Below, in pieces: positions 43,074-53,481 of a stretch of DNA of 64,000 bases (position 1 is its first letter; the number at the start of each line of letters is the position of its first letter). Source of the stretch: Pseudobutyrivibrio sp. GTDB taxonomy: Bacteria > Bacillota > Clostridia > Lachnospirales > Lachnospiraceae. The notes under the pieces are model-generated. The model did not search any database, was not told the origin of the DNA, and worked only from the letters and a program-made list of their open reading frames with translations. The translations under genes were made by a program, and so were the position numbers. The stretch is from positions 1 through 64,000 of the forward strand of contig NZ_SVEV01000007.1 in NCBI RefSeq assembly GCF_015057185.1, written 5' to 3'.

Positions 43074-43994
43074 TTATAAAGCCATCTGTTTATCTGTATC
43101 CTGTGCTGATACTGCCTTGATTTTCATTTCATTGCCTGAATATACTCCAGCAGGCTTAATCTTATCAAGAACAATACCTACAAGATAAACGATAATTGCG
43201 CCAACTACAGCCTCAATTACACCATTAAAGCTGATAACGCCAGCAATCATTGTCATAAGTGCATCTGGATCTACACCAACAGCCTCTGCGTATGGAATTC
43301 TGTAGAATACATAGATGCTTCCCATAACAAGAAGTGTATTTGTCATAGCGCCTGAAATACCTGCTGTGACAAAAGCAAGTGTCTTTGCATTTTTATTCAT
43401 AAATAAATACTCGATAGCTGCAAATACTACAACACCAAGGACTGCACCAATTACCTTTGCTACTGTTGCTGAGAATCCTACGTTTCCTTCACCAACCATC
43501 TTATTTAAAAAGGCATATACGCCAAATCCGATGATAAATGAAATCACTGCGTTTATGATTGAACCATAAACAGCTTTCTTCTCAGAAGAAATAGCCTTTT
43601 TGATTCCGATGTACACAAAGTATGGTACAACGCCAATGAGGATTCTAGGTACTACTGGAATGAATGTACTCTTGAGCACGATTGCGATTGTCTCCCCAAT
43701 AGAATCATGTGGAAGCATCTGAAAAGCTGCAACTGGTGAAAATACGAATGCTGATAATGATCCGCCAGCTACAGAGCTCTTGTACAAACTAGTAAGTCCA
43801 AATACTCCGCCAAGGAATCCGCCCTTCTTTGGTCCTAAGAATAATGAACCAAGAATAACTGGGATATGAAGTGTTGTTGCATTAATAACTACGAGTGGAA
43901 TATATCCGAGTGGTGTGAATGCCATAACGATAATAATGGCCATGAATAACGCTGTGAGCACGAGCTCATAGGTCTTAGAATTTTTGCTTTGCAT
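43074..43994 (-). CDS. ECF transporter S component, probably pantothenate (PanT-like)
   Basis: A 306-residue membrane protein with the S-component start TYELVLTALFMAIIIVMAFTP and about six to eight segments, with an extra C-terminal part. S components bind one vitamin and pair with a shared energising module (EcfAAT), which is not in this window. Its neighbour is coaBC, so pantothenate is the likely vitamin; this is inferred from context. The ATG at 43994 has AGGAGG; a longer frame adds nine residues. Confidence 0.82.
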   Translation of the reverse strand: MQSKNSKTYELVLTALFMAIIIVMAFTPLGYIPLVVINATTLHIPVILGSLFLGPKKGGFLGGVFGLTSLYKSSVAGGSLSAFVFSPVAAFQMLPHDSIGETIAIVLKSTFIPVVPRILIGVVPYFVYIGIKKAISSEKKAVYGSIINAVISFIIGFGVYAFLNKMVGEGNVGFSATVAKVIGAVLGVVVFAAIEYLFMNKNAKTLAFVTAGISGAMTNTLLVMGSIYVFYRIPYAEAVGVDPDALMTMIAGVISFNGVIEAVVGAIIVYLVGIVLDKIKPAGVYSGNEMKIKAVSAQDTDKQMAL

Positions 43995-44144
43995 ATTGTT
44001 CCTCCTTTTGGTAGAAGCCACTATGGGTCTCCTCCTGCTAAAAACATAGCAAGCGTTAATAATTTAACAGCAATTGCATTCTATCATTAATTATCGGATT
44101 CAACAACTAATTTCTTATGCATGCACGCAAAAATATTCTACAAA

Positions 44145-45707
44145 TTATTCCACTACCTTTAGGTAACTACTAACACAATAGAGCACCTGGCCCTCGTATT
44201 CTACTCGTGACCAGCCGTATTCGTTATTGATGCCTGTACGAGGAATGTTTGTACCAGCGTAGAGTGTGGCCACAACCACAGAATCCTCGTCTGTAACGCT
44301 TGGTTTAGAGCGAAGATTTACCATTTCTTTTGCGGTGACAGTATCGCTGACATCTGTAAACTTAGTCCTAAATCCAGAGGTTGTCGTCTCTGTAGTTTGT
44401 GTAGTGCTTTCAGTTGTCTGGGCTGGCGCACTTATGTCTGTGGTCAAATAGCTGGACACTGCATAATACGTTGCTCCATTGTAAACAACGCGAGACCAGC
44501 CGCTTGTGCTGACACCGGTGCGTGTAGCAGTCTGTCCATTCATTAGGGTGACCATTACTGTGCTGTCTGCTCCCTGGCTAGGTATGTCTCTAAGGTTAGT
44601 CTGGCTCTTGGCAGTTACTGTCTCATTCACCTCGGTGAAATTCATAAGTACCTCAATATCAGCAGTTGCATCTTCTCTCTCCGAGGTATCCTGAGCTGTG
44701 GCGGTTCCATCGTATCCAAAGTAGGCAACGTCCACATCTACCTTTTGTCTAATACCAGCTACTGTGCCCTGGTTAGTGTATTGCCACATGGCGCACTTTC
44801 CATCGTAGGCTGGACCATTTGCAATGTTGCTAGTGTCCTGATTGTACCATGCCATCCAGATTTTATAGCTTTGCTCCAGGGTGCTTGTTTTCCATTTTGC
44901 ATCACCTGCCAATTCATTTTTTGATGCATAAAACATAGGAGTATAGCCCTTTGCGCTGACTTCATTTAAAAAGGCTATGGCGATGTTACTTCTTTCATCT
45001 ACAGACAATCCATACTGTCTGCTGGTGCTATTCTCAAAGCCCTCGCAATTAAATCCCACTGGATATGTGATGGAATACTGAGAAATAATGTCTGCAACCC
45101 AATCAGCCTCAGCGACTGCTTCATCGGTTGTAATCGCTGTTGAGAAAAAGTAAGCCCCAACTTTTATGCCGTTTTTCTCAGCTTCCTGCATGTTGTATTT
45201 TGCATTTGAATCTTCTTTGATTTCTCCTGTGCTAGAATCTCTGTATCCCACACGAATCATTGCAAAATCAATTCCAGAGCTGGCAACCTGAGCCCAGTCT
45301 ATAGTGCCCTGAAATCTTGAAACGTCGATTCCGTAGGTAACAGAAGAATTCTCTCCTGCGCCACTGGCTACCAAGTCAGAAACCTCGAGAGCCTCTCCCG
45401 ATTCAACTGTCACAGTAATCTGTGGATCTGTCTGACTGTCCTCGTCATCTACGACAACTTCTATAGTGGCATCCTCGTCCGCTGTATCCTCTATAGACTC
45501 ATCTGTTGTGGTTTCCTCTGCAGCTTTCGTTTCGTCACTCTTTGGTGAGACTAATTTTTTCACCAAAATAAGTCCTCCAACCAATATGACAATTACGGCT
45601 ACCATCATACTGCCAAGGATTATTCGTCTCTTGATAATTTGCTTTTTTCTTCTTTTATGTCTTCTCTGAGACCTAAGTTTTTCTATATCATCATATTCCC
45701 TTTTCAT
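44145..45707 (-). CDS. GH25 family lysozyme with SH3-like repeats, membrane-anchored
   Basis: A 520-residue protein with a lysine/arginine-rich cytoplasmic start, one membrane segment (about 31-51), a Thr/Glu/Asp-rich linker, a GH25 domain (VTYGIDVSRFQGTIDW to DVDVAYFGYDG, about 125-320) and two SH3b-like repeats (VTAKSQTNLRDIPS and VTAKEMVNLRSKPS). GH25 muramidases cleave peptidoglycan. In the strand that normally ends DxE, this protein reads VGFNCEGFE, so the Asp of the usual pair is Asn while the Glu is kept. Activity may be lowered or altered. The ATG at 45707 is the better-spaced of two. Confidence 0.88.
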   Translation of the reverse strand: MKREYDDIEKLRSQRRHKRRKKQIIKRRIILGSMMVAVIVILVGGLILVKKLVSPKSDETKAAEETTTDESIEDTADEDATIEVVVDDEDSQTDPQITVTVESGEALEVSDLVASGAGENSSVTYGIDVSRFQGTIDWAQVASSGIDFAMIRVGYRDSSTGEIKEDSNAKYNMQEAEKNGIKVGAYFFSTAITTDEAVAEADWVADIISQYSITYPVGFNCEGFENSTSRQYGLSVDERSNIAIAFLNEVSAKGYTPMFYASKNELAGDAKWKTSTLEQSYKIWMAWYNQDTSNIANGPAYDGKCAMWQYTNQGTVAGIRQKVDVDVAYFGYDGTATAQDTSEREDATADIEVLMNFTEVNETVTAKSQTNLRDIPSQGADSTVMVTLMNGQTATRTGVSTSGWSRVVYNGATYYAVSSYLTTDISAPAQTTESTTQTTETTTSGFRTKFTDVSDTVTAKEMVNLRSKPSVTDEDSVVVATLYAGTNIPRTGINNEYGWSRVEYEGQVLYCVSSYLKVVE

Positions 45708-46075
45708 ATGCATTCTCCCTACAGAAATACCATTAACGTATTTACGAATAATTATAATCCTAATGCACTCAAATTAAAATAGATAGCATGGGTAAGCGTC
45801 TTTTCAAGAATGAACTTTTTTACAAAGTGTTTTTCAGTAAAAGGACACTTTGCAAAGAGCATCCGTGCCACCCTAAGGATGGTTATGCCTTAATCATATC
45901 TTTACTCATCTTTCTTTGATTACATAATTTTGAGGTAAAAAAATAGCACCCTACTTTTTAAGTGCATTTCTAAGCCTGTACAATTTTGCAAAGCTGTTTT
46001 CTGTAGGTGGACACCCTATTATTCTATAAGCTTTGTATATCACAGTGTCCACCTACCATAAAACAGCTCTGCAGT
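45708..46075. repeat. Gap with two inverted repeats
   Basis: This 368-base gap holds CAAAGTGT/ACACTTTG (45823-45852) with nested TTTT/AAAA, and a longer imperfect inverted repeat 45987-46073 (arms with GTAGGTGGACAC and GTGTCCACCTAC, extended by GCTGTTTT/AAAACAGC). The second ends three bases from the chemoreceptor stop and lacks a clear T run on the minus strand. The rest is A/T rich and would contain the lysozyme promoter. Confidence 0.7.
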
Positions 46076-48088
46076 TTATTTAAAGAATTCCATTTCGTGA
46101 TTCAATCTCTCAGCAACATCTCTTAAATTGCTTGCAGAATCCGCAAGACTCGTTACAGTAGCTGATAACTCCTGCACTGATGCACCAGTTGTTTCTGATG
46201 ATGCTGCATTCTCTTCTGAAATTGCAGAAAGTGAAGACATTGCATCTGATACCACGTCGTTGGACTTGACACAAGTAGTTGCACCGATGGATATACGTTT
46301 AACCCCAAGAACTGTCTCCTCGATATCGGAAAGCATTCCATTTACAGAGCTAAGGGTCTCACCTAATGCCTCTTGCTGCTCGATGTTGCCTTGCTTTACA
46401 AGTCCAGCTGCTGCAACGGCTTCCTCTGCCTCCTGTAGGAGAACATCCATAACCTGTCTGATTTCCTGAGCCATATTCTCTGAATCATCTGCAAGCTTTC
46501 TGATTTCCTCGGCAACTACAGCAAATCCCTTACCAGCCTCACCTGCTCTTGCCGCCTCAATAGAAGCATTAAGAGAAAGTAAATTGGTCTGGGCAGCGAT
46601 TCCTGAAATGCCTTCAACTCTTTCGTTAATATCTGATACTGCCTTTTGTGTAGCGCCAATTGTTCTAGCTATTTCCTCAATCTTGGCCGTCATCTCGCTA
46701 GATGAATCCTGAAGATTTGACAGAGACTTGCTTGATGCCTCAGATGCTTCTTTCATTTTCGCAGCCAACTCTTCCATGTCGTCTGTTGAGCTTTGAACAC
46801 TACCAACTGCATCTGTGATTCGACCAACGTTTTCTGCAGCCTGCTGGATTTCGTCTGCCTGCTGAGCTGCACCAGTAGCGATTTCTTGGACAGCACTAGA
46901 CACACCTTCTGTTGTAGCGGCAATTTGTGAAGCCGTATCCGATAGCTCCTCCGAAGAATCTCCAACCGTAATCGCCGATGTCTTAATATGTCCAACAATC
47001 TCATCCAGCTTCTCAATAACAGAATTTGAACTTCGTACTATCTCACCAACTTCATCTTTTCGTTTTGTATAGCCTTCTATCTTTTTAAATCCGCCATCAG
47101 CCAATTCAGCTAGAGAATCATTTACTGCATGAATAGGATTTGCAAAACTGTTTGCCAGAAGTACCGAAATGATTGCAACAATAATAAGTAATACAACACC
47201 GATGCCAATTACAATGAACGCAGATTTTCTAGCGTCCGACATAATTAATTCTTCTTTTTTTGCCACACAAATGGTAAATCCCGATACCGTATTCTTTGCA
47301 TAGGAAAGATACGTTGGATATCCTGCAGCTGTTGATTGATATGATCCCTCTATATCATCACTATTCATGTAAGGTGATGCGCTAAAATTTGCAACCTCAT
47401 CCCCTGCGTTAATCTCGTACTGAGAATGAGCAACCATGTCACCATTTCTGTCTACAAGGAAGCCCTCGTCACATTCTGCCTCTAAAATCAAATGAAAATC
47501 GTTAACGTTATAATTTCTATGAACAGTTCCTATAACTTTATTGGTTTCAGGATCAAAAACAGGTGCAGCCATAGAAATACTTCTAATACCTGTAGATGAG
47601 CTTTCAATAACATTTGAAATAGAAAACTGCCCGCTCATTGCCTCTTGGAAATACTCGCGTTCGCTTATATCCACTAACGCTCCATCATCATCTCTTATTT
47701 TCATCATACCATCGGCACCAGTAAGTACAAGCACATTCCCATCATCCAAATATTCATCGATGGACTGCATCTGCGCCTTTAATTCATTTAAATCTACTTC
47801 CTCGCCCTTCATATAAGCGATTACTGTTGGAGACTCAGCAAAAGACGTAATAGAAGCCTCATTATTGGTAAAAACAGCTCCTATTGCTGCTTCTACATAC
47901 CATGCCTGCCACTCCAAGCTGTCTACCGCATCTGCAACTGCTTTTGTAGTGGATGTGTAATAGCTTATTGACACTGCTATAACAAGTGGTATTGCTGCAA
48001 CTAAAAGCATAGCTACAATAAGCTTTGTCTTAATACTATCCTTTAAACTAATAGTACTCTTCTTTTGGCTGTTTTGCTTCTTTCCCAT
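46076..48088 (-). CDS. Methyl-accepting chemotaxis protein with dCache-like sensor
   Basis: A 670-residue chemoreceptor: membrane segment near residues 20-42, an extracellular dCache-like ligand domain (about 45-295), a second membrane segment (about 300-325), HAMP (about 325-380) and a cytoplasmic signalling domain whose hairpin tip is [34 protein letters not shown]. It should pass signals to CheA and so to the flagella encoded elsewhere. The ATG at 48088 has AGGAGG; a longer frame adds 15 residues. Monocistronic, with a terminator-like hairpin before it belonging to the TIR gene. Ligand unknown. Confidence 0.95.
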   Translation of the reverse strand: MGKKQNSQKKSTISLKDSIKTKLIVAMLLVAAIPLVIAVSISYYTSTTKAVADAVDSLEWQAWYVEAAIGAVFTNNEASITSFAESPTVIAYMKGEEVDLNELKAQMQSIDEYLDDGNVLVLTGADGMMKIRDDDGALVDISEREYFQEAMSGQFSISNVIESSSTGIRSISMAAPVFDPETNKVIGTVHRNYNVNDFHLILEAECDEGFLVDRNGDMVAHSQYEINAGDEVANFSASPYMNSDDIEGSYQSTAAGYPTYLSYAKNTVSGFTICVAKKEELIMSDARKSAFIVIGIGVVLLIIVAIISVLLANSFANPIHAVNDSLAELADGGFKKIEGYTKRKDEVGEIVRSSNSVIEKLDEIVGHIKTSAITVGDSSEELSDTASQIAATTEGVSSAVQEIATGAAQQADEIQQAAENVGRITDAVGSVQSSTDDMEELAAKMKEASEASSKSLSNLQDSSSEMTAKIEEIARTIGATQKAVSDINERVEGISGIAAQTNLLSLNASIEAARAGEAGKGFAVVAEEIRKLADDSENMAQEIRQVMDVLLQEAEEAVAAAGLVKQGNIEQQEALGETLSSVNGMLSDIEETVLGVKRISIGATTCVKSNDVVSDAMSSLSAISEENAASSETTGASVQELSATVTSLADSASNLRDVAERLNHEMEFFK

Positions 48089-48141
48089 AATCTCTTTACC
48101 TCCTATTGCAGATATATATTTCCAATATTCCACAAATTAAA

Positions 48142-48192
48142 AAATTTGATGACTCCTTAATCCTAATATTAGTCTAAGGAATCATCAAATTT
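48142..48192 (-). terminator. Terminator of the TIR-propeller gene
   Basis: AAATTTGATGA and TCATCAAATTT with an inner TCCTTA/TAAGGA pairing form a long stem; the minus-strand side is followed by TTTTTTAATT. Confidence 0.8.
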
Positions 48193-48230
48193 GTGCTAAC
48201 TATGTGAAAAAAATAGTAAAAAAATGTTAC

Positions 48231-51200
48231 TTATTCAACGCCGATACCATAAAGTAGCTTTTGCTCGTCCCCAAGCTCCTGGTCACCATAGCGTCTGTGG
48301 GCTTCTTCTAGCAGCTCCTCTGCATCCTTGTAATGGAAAATCAAAATCTCTGAGCCAGTACCGCTGATTATCAATCCCTTTTCAGGCACGAAAATTCTAC
48401 CGCTGTCAATGTAAGCCAACAGTCCTACTGCATTTTCATCAATCAAATACATGTCCCTAGTAGTTGTAACAGCAAGTACTCCTGTTGCCTCGTCATAATC
48501 TGTACGTCGGATTTTTGAAGTAATGGCATCTGACACAAGAACCATTTGCTCATCTTCTATATCGTAAATACGGAAGTAATTGTTGGATGACTGGGTGTAG
48601 ATATATTTCCCGTCGTCGGAAAAGCTCATATAGCCATCTACGTCCGCTATGTAATCAAAGCTGGTTTCCTCTTTTTCTGTATCAATATTGATAATTCTAA
48701 GTGTATTATCATCACAGTTAAGAGCCATGTATTTATCATCAGGGCTAACCTCAAAGGAAATAATCTCATAGTCCAAATCTATGGTTTGTTCTGTATCATC
48801 AGCAAGATTTTCTATTCGGATTGTCCCGTGCTCGTCAACTGTGTAAACCATGTCTCCCGTAGATGAAACACTGCATAGAGCAATGTCCGTTGAAAGCTCC
48901 TTATGGTGGCAAAGCTCCCTAGTCTCTAAGTCGTATACATCAACAAAATCATAGCTGAAAACTGCAACATACTTTTTGTTTTCTGAAATTGACTCACCAA
49001 CTTCCTCTGCACCGTGAACGTCAATCTCCATCACGTCCTTCTTTTGTTTCTCAACAGAATAGAAAACAAATTTATAGTCTACAGTTGGGACGAATAAAGT
49101 GTCATTATCAATAAACTGAATTCCAGTGAAAAATGTGGTTTGAGTGGTAAAAGTGCCAACCTCATTATAACTATTTGTATCGTATATCGTGTAAAGAATT
49201 TCCTCTGAATCTTCCTCTGGGCTAGAGGCAATCATGTAGTATTCTCCATCAGGGCTGCACACACCGTCCTTGCTATGGCCATCGATAGTGATGCATTTGT
49301 CATAACGCTGCATGTCGTCACTGTAGTACACTCTCACCTCTGAGTCGGAATCTCCACAGACTGCAAGTCGAGTCTCGGTAAATCCAAACCTTGTCACTTC
49401 ATTTGCAATAGTCTGCTCATAAAATGGATTGGTCAGCCCCTGGGAATAGGTGTAGGTACGGAAATTGCCTGATAGGGTCATCAATACAAGATTCTCTCCG
49501 CCTGTGAGAATCTGGCTGATATATGAATCTGAATTAACCTGATCTAATAATTCTCCAGTCCTATTATCAACGATATAAATTTTGCGCCCCGCTGAAATAG
49601 CTGATAATGTAAATGTCTCAGAGCTGCCATCATCAAATGGCTCTATCTGGTAGCTACCATCTATGTAGTCTGTGACGTAATAGTCCAGCTTAGTTGACCA
49701 CTGGGCGGCGCCGTCCACCAGGTTGAAGTACTGTACTGTTGCTGAAATAACATCACCGTTTATATCTTCGTCTTGAGAAGCTGATGTAACCATTAATCCA
49801 TAGCTATCTGTAAAGGCAAAACCCATAGAAATAGTGGCTTCTTTTTCAACAGGAAGCTTTCTGTAGTTGCTCTCTTCAAGTGGGCAATAAACAGATACGT
49901 AATTGTCAACGTCAGAGGCAACCAAGTGCCCTACCGCAATTACGGAACCTGTTGTATCAAATGTGACTACATCCGAGTAAGGTGCTTCTGTCTCACTATG
50001 ATATATTGCCTGCTCAGTTCCATCTACTGGATTGAGAATGGCTATAGTATCTGGATAATAGTCTTCTCCATTTTGAGCATATTCCAAGACTACGCAGTTT
50101 TTGTATTCTGATACAGCTGCTCCAAGCAAATATTGTTCAGGCTGATATTCATATACCATTTCACCGCTATTGTCATAGCCTCTGACTGCATCATCGTATA
50201 TTACACAAACGGTAGAGGCATCATCAGTTAAGCAAATATCAAGGACTTCTGTTTTAATGCCGTTATTTATTTCAGCCTGAATCTCATAGAGCATCTTACC
50301 CCTGTTTAGATTCCACACGTAAACATTTCCATTGGCATCCAAAATGGCAATGATATCTGACTCGCTTGTGGTGCAAATTTTTTCTACCGCATAATCGGTA
50401 TGAATCAAGGTATCGTTGGCAAGCATTGTGGATTTATCGTAAACACCAAGTGCCATGGAAAGAGCGTACAAGGACTCAGGAACCAATGGGCGCTCTCCGT
50501 CCTTTGGCATTCCCTCCATTGCAATCAATGCTGCGGTTTTAGTGTCACCTGTCTCGAAAACATCCTGAGACTTGGCGGCCAAAACCTTAGATTCGTTAAT
50601 AAGCTTTTGCTGATATTCCTCATTTATACGTGCAAAATTGTAAGCAGAAAATGTTGCAAATGCTAAGCTGACTGCTGCAACTCCAAGAACAATAGACATG
50701 TTTCGCTTTATCTGGCGCTCGCGCTGGCGTTGTCTCAGGTCATCAAACTCAACGCCTATGATGGCGGCAGCAACACGCAAAATTTCTACCTTGAGCTTTT
50801 TATCTACTTCTTTTTTTGTGGCGCCGCGGACATCTGCTGCAAGTGGCTCTACCTTGCGACCTTCCTCGTCAGTTAATAGCTGTGGTGGAAAGGATTCCTC
50901 CGGTTCTCCATCCACCAGCACTGGCAGAATCTTTTTCCTACCGTGAATTTTGATGAAGGTGTCGATTTCCTTCATTACCCATTTGCTCTCCTTGGTCTCT
51001 GGAGAACAAATTACAACAAGGAAATCTGACACTAAAAGAGCAGCCTCAATGTTGATGCCTAAATCGCCAACAACAGGAAGCTCCTCCTGGTCTCTAAATA
51101 CTCTATTTATTTTCTTTCTGCCAAGCTCCTTTTGCAATTTTCTAGGAATCCTGACAGTCTCCAAGCCCTTATGTACTTTCTTAGCCACATACATATCCCG

Positions 51201-51245
51201 CTCCAAATGCCTGTAGCTAATGAATGCATCGTATTTCATAATCAT
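48231..51245 (-). CDS. TIR-domain / transmembrane / beta-propeller protein
   Basis: A 1004-residue protein. Residues 1 to about 140 are a TIR domain (KYDAFISYRHLERD, VFRDQEELPVVGDLG, VVICSPETKESKWVMKEID). The Glu in WVMKEID matches the catalytic Glu of NAD-cleaving bacterial TIRs. A membrane segment is at about 183-207 (VLGVAAVSLAFATFSAYNFA). The remaining ~750 residues are a WD40-like or other beta-propeller. This resembles TIR-WD40 proteins linked to immunity or signalling in bacteria. Its neighbours are not known defence genes. The start is weak: ATGATTATG with little ribosome site. Confidence 0.85.
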   Translation of the reverse strand: MIMKYDAFISYRHLERDMYVAKKVHKGLETVRIPRKLQKELGRKKINRVFRDQEELPVVGDLGINIEAALLVSDFLVVICSPETKESKWVMKEIDTFIKIHGRKKILPVLVDGEPEESFPPQLLTDEEGRKVEPLAADVRGATKKEVDKKLKVEILRVAAAIIGVEFDDLRQRQRERQIKRNMSIVLGVAAVSLAFATFSAYNFARINEEYQQKLINESKVLAAKSQDVFETGDTKTAALIAMEGMPKDGERPLVPESLYALSMALGVYDKSTMLANDTLIHTDYAVEKICTTSESDIIAILDANGNVYVWNLNRGKMLYEIQAEINNGIKTEVLDICLTDDASTVCVIYDDAVRGYDNSGEMVYEYQPEQYLLGAAVSEYKNCVVLEYAQNGEDYYPDTIAILNPVDGTEQAIYHSETEAPYSDVVTFDTTGSVIAVGHLVASDVDNYVSVYCPLEESNYRKLPVEKEATISMGFAFTDSYGLMVTSASQDEDINGDVISATVQYFNLVDGAAQWSTKLDYYVTDYIDGSYQIEPFDDGSSETFTLSAISAGRKIYIVDNRTGELLDQVNSDSYISQILTGGENLVLMTLSGNFRTYTYSQGLTNPFYEQTIANEVTRFGFTETRLAVCGDSDSEVRVYYSDDMQRYDKCITIDGHSKDGVCSPDGEYYMIASSPEEDSEEILYTIYDTNSYNEVGTFTTQTTFFTGIQFIDNDTLFVPTVDYKFVFYSVEKQKKDVMEIDVHGAEEVGESISENKKYVAVFSYDFVDVYDLETRELCHHKELSTDIALCSVSSTGDMVYTVDEHGTIRIENLADDTEQTIDLDYEIISFEVSPDDKYMALNCDDNTLRIINIDTEKEETSFDYIADVDGYMSFSDDGKYIYTQSSNNYFRIYDIEDEQMVLVSDAITSKIRRTDYDEATGVLAVTTTRDMYLIDENAVGLLAYIDSGRIFVPEKGLIISGTGSEILIFHYKDAEELLEEAHRRYGDQELGDEQKLLYGIGVE

Positions 51246-51414
51246 TATCCCAATTATATAAAAATATTTAACTACATTATCTATAAAATGGGGATGTTGG
51301 ACAAGAGTGAATTTCTGTTATATTCTTCTTGCAGCCACGATACTAAAGTATTATAATACTACTCAGCAACTTGGGTATTTATATCGCAAATACCATTACT
51401 GGAAGGAATTTACT

Positions 51415-52317
51415 ATGAAAGACAAATGTACTAAAATACACAAATATATTACCTTTGTAGGTTCATTGATGGCTATAGGTTTTATAATTTCATTTATATT
51501 ATTTATGTTATGTTTATGCTACATAACCGAAGCTGAGACCGTTGAAGAATCATCGATGTATGTTTGTATATACATTTTCATTCCCATGATTTGTTTGGGA
51601 ATATACTATCTGGGAAATGAATTTATAAAAAAGGGCAGAGCAAGATTCGCAAATGAAGTGATAACACCGATACTAAAGAACTATTTACCACGTGCCACCT
51701 TTGAGGCATATCAATCTGATTCCATCTTAGGAGATTTTGTAGCATTAGATTTGGTAAAAACTGCTGCCTATCCTAGAGTGACAAATTATTTTAAATCCAA
51801 CGATAAAAATGAAGTAGAGTCATTTTCACTATTTTGTAAAACTGGCGGTAAACATAAGCACATTGTTTACGAAGGCACACAGATTGTATTTAAGCATGAT
51901 TTAAAAGTTGATGGGGTTGTTCGTATCTTATGTTCAAATCCAATTATTGGCAGCTACGAATCAACCTTTGTTCCTAAACAGTGTGATGTAACCCCTACGA
52001 AAATCGATACTGGAATTTTTAAATTGGATGATAATTTTGAAATATATGCAAGCGATGCTCACTCGGGATTTTATGTTTTGAATTCTTGTGTAATCGAAAA
52101 GCTAATTGAAATGCGTGAGATGTTTGGAGAATATGCCCTTGCTATTACTCCACGCTATATTTTTATATCTTTGAAGGGATTGGATCGATTTATCCACGTT
52201 CCAGATTGTACAAGTGATATGACTGAGGAGTATCTAATAAATACCCGTAAGCAATTTCTTGATATGTATGATGCGATACTGACTATTAAATACACCATTT
52301 CGCATTCGAATAATTAG
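51415..52317 (+). CDS. DUF3137 family membrane protein
   Basis: A 300-residue protein with two N-terminal membrane segments (about 13-36 and 48-66) and a C-terminal soluble part (VVRILCSNPIIGSYESTFVPKQC, DNFEIYASDAHSGFYVLN) matching DUF3137. The ATG at 51415 has GGAAGG and is preferred over a frame 36 codons longer. It is followed by LemA, a known pairing in Firmicutes; both may be parts of an envelope system. It is divergent from the TIR gene. Confidence 0.85.
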   Translation: MKDKCTKIHKYITFVGSLMAIGFIISFILFMLCLCYITEAETVEESSMYVCIYIFIPMICLGIYYLGNEFIKKGRARFANEVITPILKNYLPRATFEAYQSDSILGDFVALDLVKTAAYPRVTNYFKSNDKNEVESFSLFCKTGGKHKHIVYEGTQIVFKHDLKVDGVVRILCSNPIIGSYESTFVPKQCDVTPTKIDTGIFKLDDNFEIYASDAHSGFYVLNSCVIEKLIEMREMFGEYALAITPRYIFISLKGLDRFIHVPDCTSDMTEEYLINTRKQFLDMYDAILTIKYTISHSNN

Positions 52318-52382
52318 GATTATAGGAAGCCACGACCAATCAGTCAGAGCTTTTATATTAACAACAAAGGAGATTAATAAAA

Positions 52383-52928
52383 ATGAATTTAGTAGGAATT
52401 GTAGGAATAATTATTGTAGCTGTATTAGTATTTGTAGGTTGGATTGTAAGTGTATACAACTCAATCATCGTAAAACAGCAGGCTCTCGATGAGGCCAAAG
52501 CAGATGTTGAAGTATACATGGTAAAGCGCTACGACGTGATTATGAACAGCTACAAGATTGCAAAGCAATACATGGACCATGAGAATGCTGTATTTACCCA
52601 ACTGTCTCAAATCAGATCTGGTATGTCGATTTCTGAATTGGGTCAGCAAGGTAAGCTTCAGAATAATGCCAGCAAGGCAATCTGGGGAATTGTTGAGAGT
52701 TATCCTGAGCTGAAATCAAATGAAATTGTTCTCAAGCTTCAGACTCAGCTGGAAGACCAGAATGAACACTATGCTGCTTCAAAACGTTTATATAACTCAA
52801 ATGTAAACCTTTACAATCAGTACATCCTCACCATGCCTAACAACATTATTGTCAACTGCTTCGGCGCCTCAAAGGCTGATTATTTTAATGATGACACTGC
52901 AGATTCAAAGAGGAATGTAGCTATTTAA
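52383..52928 (+). CDS. lemA: LemA family protein
   Basis: A 181-residue protein with an N-terminal membrane segment (VGIVGIIIVAVLVFVGWIV) and the LemA helical bundle beginning YNSIIVKQQALDEAKADVEVYMVKRYDVI. The function of LemA is unclear; it is often beside DUF3137 or peptidase genes. AAAGGAG lies before the ATG. Its stop overlaps the convergent gene by eight bases. Confidence 0.92.
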   Translation: MNLVGIVGIIIVAVLVFVGWIVSVYNSIIVKQQALDEAKADVEVYMVKRYDVIMNSYKIAKQYMDHENAVFTQLSQIRSGMSISELGQQGKLQNNASKAIWGIVESYPELKSNEIVLKLQTQLEDQNEHYAASKRLYNSNVNLYNQYILTMPNNIIVNCFGASKADYFNDDTADSKRNVAI

Positions 52929-53388
52929 TATCTTCATTTAACACGCTGCAGATTTCGATACACTTATCGTAATGCGCAGCTAAGTTTTCTTTTGATATAA
53001 AATGATCTACTATTTTGTCGTACTTGATTTTTTCGTTCTTTTGAAAAAGAGATGTAGTATCCATTAAGTCAAAATTGGTGTCACAAGTCACGCCTATGCA
53101 TTCTTTAAATTGAATGTCTTTTTTATTTTTTTGTATGATGCAGGTGTCACGTAAAGTCACATCCAAGGCGTCTTCATCAACCTTGCTGACTATTACTGTG
53201 GCCTCATTGTTTTCAATTTTGTATGATTCCGATGGCTCAACTTTGACTACATATCTATCTAGTTCTATTCCTTCCTGAGTACGCTTAACATAAATCTCTA
53301 AATCAGGTTGTTTAATAAGAAATTCCCTGTTGTCAAAAGTAATTACGTCTCCATCTATTTCTTTAAACTTTTCATCTAATTTTTTCAT
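52921..53388 (-). CDS. Hypothetical soluble protein at the edge of the effector locus
   Basis: A 155-residue protein without signal or membrane segment. It is acidic, with beta-rich first two-thirds (GDVITFDNREFLIKQPDLEIYVKR) and a helical tail (YDKIVDHFISKENLAAHYDKCIEIC). No family recognised. It lies at the downstream end of the minus-strand effector and immunity block, so it may be an orphan immunity protein; this is only a guess. Confidence 0.7.
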   Translation of the reverse strand: MKKLDEKFKEIDGDVITFDNREFLIKQPDLEIYVKRTQEGIELDRYVVKVEPSESYKIENNEATVIVSKVDEDALDVTLRDTCIIQKNKKDIQFKECIGVTCDTNFDLMDTTSLFQKNEKIKYDKIVDHFISKENLAAHYDKCIEICSVLNEDIK

Positions 53389-53425
53389 TCATTATCTCTC
53401 TTTTATATTTTCCTGTTGATTCCAA

Positions 53426-53475
53426 TCTCACAATAACATCTGCAATCTCGCCTAAAAAGGACCCGATTTTTCCTT
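53426..53475 (-). pseudogene. Fragment of a WXG-motif partner gene
   Basis: These 50 bases are identical to 60167-60216, an internal part of the intact WXG-motif gene at 60098-60475. Only this piece remains, joined at TCCTT to the flank of the lipoprotein gene that starts at 53482. It shows that a second effector cassette once stood here. Confidence 0.8.
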
Positions 53476-53481
53476 GCTATC

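Noticed and set aside
43995-44144. A riboswitch before the ECF transporter gene
   Set aside because: No conserved riboswitch core was seen in the leader.
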